DNA of 64,000 nt from Anaspis maculata (taxonomy: Eukaryota; Arthropoda; Insecta; Coleoptera; Scraptiidae), in contig OX421968.1 of assembly GCA_949128115.1 (NCBI GenBank), positions 53,151,423-53,215,422 on the forward strand. Direction: 5' to 3'. The notes beneath the pieces are model-generated. The model had not been told where the DNA came from. It searched no databases and saw only the letters and a list, made by a program, of their open reading frames with translations. Of this stretch, positions 59,670-64,000 are shown one piece after another (position 1 is the first letter of the stretch; each line of letters opens with the position of its first letter). The position numbers were made by a program, and so were the translations under genes.

Positions 59670-60971
59670 AAAGGACCCCGCACATTCCTTATGGGATTTG
59701 GCTCCCGTGGGATTTGGCTCAAACTTTGATATGTTGTAGCCCTTGTTGAGGTGAACAAACTTCATCACTGCGCAAATTCTCTAAACTCAACAATTCACCC
59801 TCTAGAGGGGGTGGAATGCCGGTAGTCACAGAATTAATTTATTGCAATTATGGGCTTCAATGAGCAAACGGTGGATCTATTTTGACGCCACCAGGTGGTT
59901 CTAGGGTTATGCTTGCCGTAACTTTGAACTGGTCAAAATATTTCATATACCCCTATTTTTATAACCACCCGAAAATTGATTGAAAAATCAAAGTTGAATA
60001 ACGACCAAAATAAACGGTGAATGTTTTTGAATTTCTGACACGGTATGTTCAAAGTGTTGCTGATCAACTAGTTTTTGCGTATCAACCCCTGAAATCTAAC
60101 GTTCACCCTCCACTGAATTATGAACTTCTGCTCTGCCCTATTAGACATAAATTGTTTCTTGATAAGTTAAAATAAGTTTCTACGACTGTAACATGTAATG
60201 TATTGAAAAAAATTGGTCCATATTGATCTCTTATGTCTACCTCTTACCCCTATAGCCCCTATACCCTAATAGTTTCTCCCAAATTGACAGTGGAAGCACT
60301 CGTTGCACATTTTCTAGTTGAATGAGTTGAACTAATCATTTCTGGAAAAACTACCAGGGTATAGGTGTTCTAAGGGTAAGGGTGGATAGACATAAGGGAT
60401 GAATATGTATCGTGTATCACCCTTTCCTAGATATAGTGCTAAAATAGTAGGAATTCATTTTAACTGAACAAGAAACAATTTATTTCCAGTAGCGCAGAGC
60501 AGAAGTTCATAATTTATTGGAGGGTGAACGCCAGATTTTAGGGGTTGATACGCAAGAAATAGTTGATAAGCAACACTTTGAACATACCGTGTCAGAAATT
60601 CAAAAAAAATCACCGTTTATTTTGGTCGTTATTCAACTTTGAATTTTCAATCAATTTTCGAAATGCTAGGGGTGGTTATAAAAATAGTGGTATATGAAAT
60701 ATTTTGACTAGTTCAAAGTTATGGCAAGCATAACCCTAGAACCACCTGGTGGCGTCAAAATAGATCCACCGTTTGCTCATTGAAGCCCATAATTGCACAA
60801 AATTAATTCTGTGAATACCGGCATTCCACCCCCTCTAGAGGGTGAACCGTTGAGTTTAGAGGATTTGCGCAATGATGAAGTTTGATCACCTCAACAAGGG
60901 CTACAACATATCAAAGTTTGAGCCAAATCCCACGGGGAGCCAAATCCCATAAGGAATGTGCGGGGTCCTTT
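59670..60971. mobile_element. complete AAAGGACCCC foldback element inside the transposase
   Basis: A 1302-bp palindrome, starting AAAGGACCCCGCACATTCC and ending in the inverse at 60971. The arms match inward over at least 500 bp each: CTCTAGAGGGGGTGGAAT, AATGAGCAAACGGTGGATC, ACCACCTGGTGGCGTCAA, TTGAATAACGACCAAAATAA and CAGAGCAGAAGTTCATAA all recur inverted. The centre lies near 60200-60450, where a GTCTACCTCTTACCC / GGGTAAG...TAGAC pair is still palindromic. No gene. The inner sequence differs from that of the copy at 61528, although the outer 30-40 bp agree, so the family shares termini but not cores. No clear TSD. Confidence 0.88.
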
Positions 60972-61110
60972 AAACAATTTGATGTATGCCGTTCAGGAAG
61001 AGTGGGAAGCTATTCCCCAGGAGTTTATTCAGAGTTCGGTGGATACTATGTCGAGACGAATCTTGGCTCTAATAAGAGTTAAAGGAAGGCCGACAAATAT
61101 TGATTTTCAT
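60972..61110 (+). pseudogene. Tc1-like transposase, C-terminal part
   Basis: In the frame starting TTAAACAATTTGATG the reading is LNNLMYAVQEEWEAIPQEFIQSSVDTMSRRILALIR, the normal end of a Tc1-like protein (EEWEAIP...S...M.RR...). It continues the gene cut at 59669. The stretch 61111-61504 that follows shows no gene. Confidence 0.85.
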
Positions 61111-61527
61111 TTCTTTCTTCGTTCTTTTTATGCTATGCCTATTTTTCGGAGTAACAATCATTATGTCTTGTAAGAATAAATTGATTTCTGTTGGATCATC
61201 GAATTGTTCATTTGCAGAGCTATTAAAATAACATTCGTGACTCCTCTAAGATGTTATCAGCCTACCTTCAAGGTGAAATCACATGCTGATTGCAGGTGGT
61301 TTAATCGCATGCTGTGGACGTAGAGATCAGTGTTGAATGACTGTTGTTTTTCCGTCTCTTTACCCCCGTGGTAATGTTCAAAAGTTCATTTCAAACCGAA
61401 TAAACCTAAATTTAGTTCATATCAGAGTTTTTAGAAAAATTGATACAAGATCGTGCGTCTACTGGTCGATAAATTTAGGCTGAAATGCAAATGGCATTTC
61501 CGGTGATCAAAAAGATCCATACATACC

Positions 61528-62609
61528 AAAGGACCCCGCACGATTCTTATGGAAAATGGCTCCCGGTTAAATTCTCTGAATTTTTGATATGATGTAGCTC
61601 ATGAGATACTTATCAAATACCGTGAACCTCAAACTCAAATAATGGACAGTTTTTTACCCACAGGGGGTTGAAGTTGGAGGTTTTGATGGCTTAAAAATGA
61701 TATTCTGACGTAAATAGAAGCTTTCTATTTGGTTTCTCTTCAAGATGTGTTTCATGCTATATGTATTTATTTGACAGAAAAATATCAACCCCCTCCTCCA
61801 CCCCCATCCCCTATCTACCATCACAAAATTCGAGATTACTCTCAAAAGCCACGCAGATGGCTTATGTGATTTAAATTATGAATTTTGACACAAAAATTAT
61901 TTTCCACCCCTAATGTTGGGGTGCCGATTTTTCAATTTTCCTCGGTTAACTTGGCTGAATTTTTGGTATTGTGTAGTTCTAATTCTGCTGAACAAAAAGT
62001 TTTCATACCAAAACTTATTCCTATGAACAGTTTTTGTTCTGCAGGGGACTGAAGTTCAATATTTATGCTCTCAAATCTTCAACTTCAGTCCCCTGTAGAA
62101 CAAAAACTGTTCATAGGAATAAGTTTTGGCATGGGAACTTTTTGTTCAGCAGAATTAGAAGTATACAATACCAAAAATTCAGCCAAATTAACCGAGGAAA
62201 ATTGGAAAATCGGCACCCCAACATTAGGGGTGGAAAATAATTTTTATGTCAAAATTCATAATTTAAATCACATAAGCCATCTGCGTGGCTTTTGAGAGTA
62301 ATCTCGAATTTTGTGATGGTAGATAGGGGATGGGGGTGGAGGAGGGGGTTGATATTTTTCTGTCAAATAAATACATATAGCATGAAACACATCTTGAAGA
62401 GAAACCAAATAGAAAGCTTCTATTTACGTCAGAATATCATTTTGAAGCCGTCAAAACCTCCAACTTCAACCCCCTGTGGGTAAAAAACTGTCCATTATTT
62501 GAGTTTGGGGTTCACGGTATTCGATTAGTGTCTCATGAGCTACAACATATCAAAAATTCAGAGAATTTAACCGGGAGCCATTTTCCATAAGAATCGTGCG
62601 GGGTCCTTT
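61528..62609. mobile_element. complete AAAGGACCCC foldback element in the right inverted arm
   Basis: A 1082-bp, nearly perfect palindrome. The left arm is 61528 to about 62056 and the right arm about 62081 to 62609, with a loop of only about 24 bp. By eye the arms are 97 percent or more identical. The ends are AAAGGACCCCGCACGATTC and its inverse. It splits the outer arm between CATACATACC (61518-61527) and CAGTTCAATTGG (62610 on). The undamaged left arm at about 58590-58615 shows what the empty site looked like. Frames on both strands (61654-61845 inverted, 62292-62483) are mirror images of the same sequence and are not genes. Confidence 0.93.
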
Positions 62610-63424
62610 CAGTTCAATTGGATGAACCGTTCAAAAGTTATCACTGAAGATTACAGACAGACAGACAGACATACAGATAGACAGACAGACGGACGGACGG
62701 ACGGACGGACGGACAGACAGATCTTATTGACAGAACTCCATTTAGAGGACCAACATTTCAAGAAATGATACCAAACATAGTCATGTTTTGAGCAAAAAAT
62801 CCAAAATGGCGGAAATGTGAGTAATCCAATTCTAATAACATAGTCCGATGTTGATTGAGGAAAGAAAAAAAATAACCTTTTTTCAATACTAAAAACCCGA
62901 ATTGAAGCATCAGTACCGAAAAGGACGCTGCCAATTGGACTTAGCTTTACCCCCACAATGGACAATAGGAACCTGTTGCAAGTCAAATTGCTCAGAATTG
63001 TTCAGTGAACAAGTCTACCAAGTGACGTCATCTTGATGTGAAAAGTTCCAATGTTTTTGCGTTGCTACAGGAATAAAATACAGTATTCACAATAAAAAAT
63101 CCCATTTTGGCCGTTTCATTGAGCATTTCATTCTGTGAGCACATCACTCTTCATAAATTTGATGTTGATCCTCCCAAAAAAAAATTACGAAAACGGGGGT
63201 GTGTTGAACTTTCATCAATTTTGCACTGGTCTGTTCATCACTCTGTAGAAATTTCATATAAGGGTCTATGGGTTTTATATTGACAAGAAAGATGGCCGAA
63301 AGATTCGGAAATTCAGTACTTGAAACAGAATCGGAATCGTTCGTGCCAATCAAAAATTACAGCGGTTCAAAATTAGGTGAATTTTTGCTTTGTAACACTG
63401 TCATTGTTGAGCAGTTTAGTTAGG
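62610..63424 (-). repeat. large inverted repeat, right arm
   Basis: Reverse-complement partner of 57812-58645. It contains the GACA/GACG microsatellite at 62653-62721 that is much longer than the two or three GACA units in the left arm. Confidence 0.85.
62653..62721 (+). repeat. compound (GACA)n(GACG)n microsatellite
   Basis: About 17 four-base units, GACA first, then GACG, then GACA, with two impure units (ATAC, ATAG). The homologous site in the left arm (about 58541-58560) has only a short GACA run, so the expansion happened in one arm. Confidence 0.95.
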
Positions 63425-63870
63425 ACGAAATGACGACATTTAGCAAATGCACTACAATTTTTATGCTTGGAAAGATGGAGTAAAAATCAATAAAAAATAA
63501 TTCCCCGGGGATGAGGTAACTCGGGAAGAAGCGGGGTAAGATTTACCCCACATTTTTTGAGTTCAGCTTTTTCCAAGATTTCGTTCAAAATTGTGAAATT
63601 TCATTGTTTTACGAGACCGACTTCTTTCTGGTTCTAGAATCAGCCCTGAGTATTCCATAAGCGTGTTCTACGGCTAAAGCCATGAAGAAAATTCCTCTTG
63701 ATCGTATGTCAAAAATACTTCACAAGGGAGCTACAGCCCCTGCAGTCCGGATGCTAGTTGAAAGTACCTTGCATTTTTTGATGAGAAGATGCCACTCGGT
63801 GGAAATGTTCCTTACATCGTACTCTTCCGATCCAGAGAGGTAGCCATCAGCGCCATCCATGCCGGCGGCG
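63425..63870. other. unassigned sequence
   Basis: No supported gene; the longest frame (minus, 63720-63932) has no recognisable domain. A short CCCGGGGATGAGG...GGGGTAAG G-rich stretch lies near 63500-63540. Confidence 0.4.
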
Positions 63871-63874
63871 TATA

Positions 63875-64000
63875 CAGGGTGATACAGGAAAAAAAAAGTT
63901 GAAAAATTCCATTTAATCAACCGAAACAACATGTGGAGACGTGTAACTCACCACATACATTAATTATTTTATGCTTATGAAGTCACAGCAAACTGTTCTT
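63875..64000 (+). mobile_element. CAGGGTG element running off the window
   Basis: Starts CAGGGTG after TATA and resembles 47300-47420 (A-run, then a TATTTTATGCTTATGAA or ATTTCATGCTTATGAA block). Only the left end lies in the window, so its size is unknown. Confidence 0.5.

Noticed and set aside
61654..62483. Two 63-residue frames with nearly the same product on opposite strands
   Set aside because: They are the same sequence in the two arms of the palindrome.
63720..63932. 70-residue minus-strand frame as a gene
   Set aside because: No recognisable domain, no conserved copy, and it crosses a CAGGGTG element end.

Overview
The window looks like repeat-rich nuclear DNA of an arthropod, most probably an insect. 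It is AT-rich and holds no recognisable host gene. It carries Tc1/mariner, Jockey-type LINE, Ty3-type LTR and tRNA-derived SINE remnants, plus many MITE-like and foldback elements. The species cannot be told from the sequence alone. The only intact protein-coding gene I can support is a Tc1-family transposase at 28159-29181.

Layout. (1) 1-34585 is one satellite array of about 310-bp monomers, with 107 monomer starts counted. It is organised into macro-repeats of about 6.2 and 7.1-7.4 kb and is broken once, at a TA, by an intact 1547-bp Tc1 element (27881-29427). (2) 34586-38650 is a second tandem array of about 70-bp units. It abuts the satellite directly and is interrupted by two terminal-inverted-repeat (TIR) elements (34755-35425 and about 37454-37873). 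(3) 38820-43705 holds a dispersed repeat, a decayed Tc1 element with 290-bp TIRs, two foldback elements, a tRNA-derived SINE with a 14-bp target-site duplication (TSD), and a lone diverged inverted piece of the 310-bp satellite. (4) 44150-47160 is an inverted repeat containing a 5'-truncated Jockey-type LINE with a 13-bp TSD. (5) 48697-51981 is a long-TIR mariner-like element. Its transposase, on the minus strand, is split by a Ty3-type pol fragment (itself hit by a MITE) and by a tRNA-like SINE. (6) 52200-57573 holds a second copy of the dispersed repeat, a 151-bp tandem repeat, and a TIR element (AGCGCACTTC ends) rich in GACA/GACG microsatellites. That element is inserted in a foldback arm and is largely duplicated downstream. 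(7) 57812-63424 is a 5.6-kb inverted-repeat structure with a broken Tc1-like transposase in its loop and two complete foldback elements of one family (AAAGGACCCCGCAC ends) nested in it.

The window therefore reads as heterochromatin: a long, recently amplified satellite next to a bed of nested transposons that are mostly palindromic. Nothing behaves as an operon or pathway. The relations that can be read are nesting order, shared TIR families, TA target use, and tandem amplification. The strongest leads are the satellite's higher-order structure, its apparently invariant CACGTG site, the lone relict satellite piece outside the array, and the density of kilobase palindromes.
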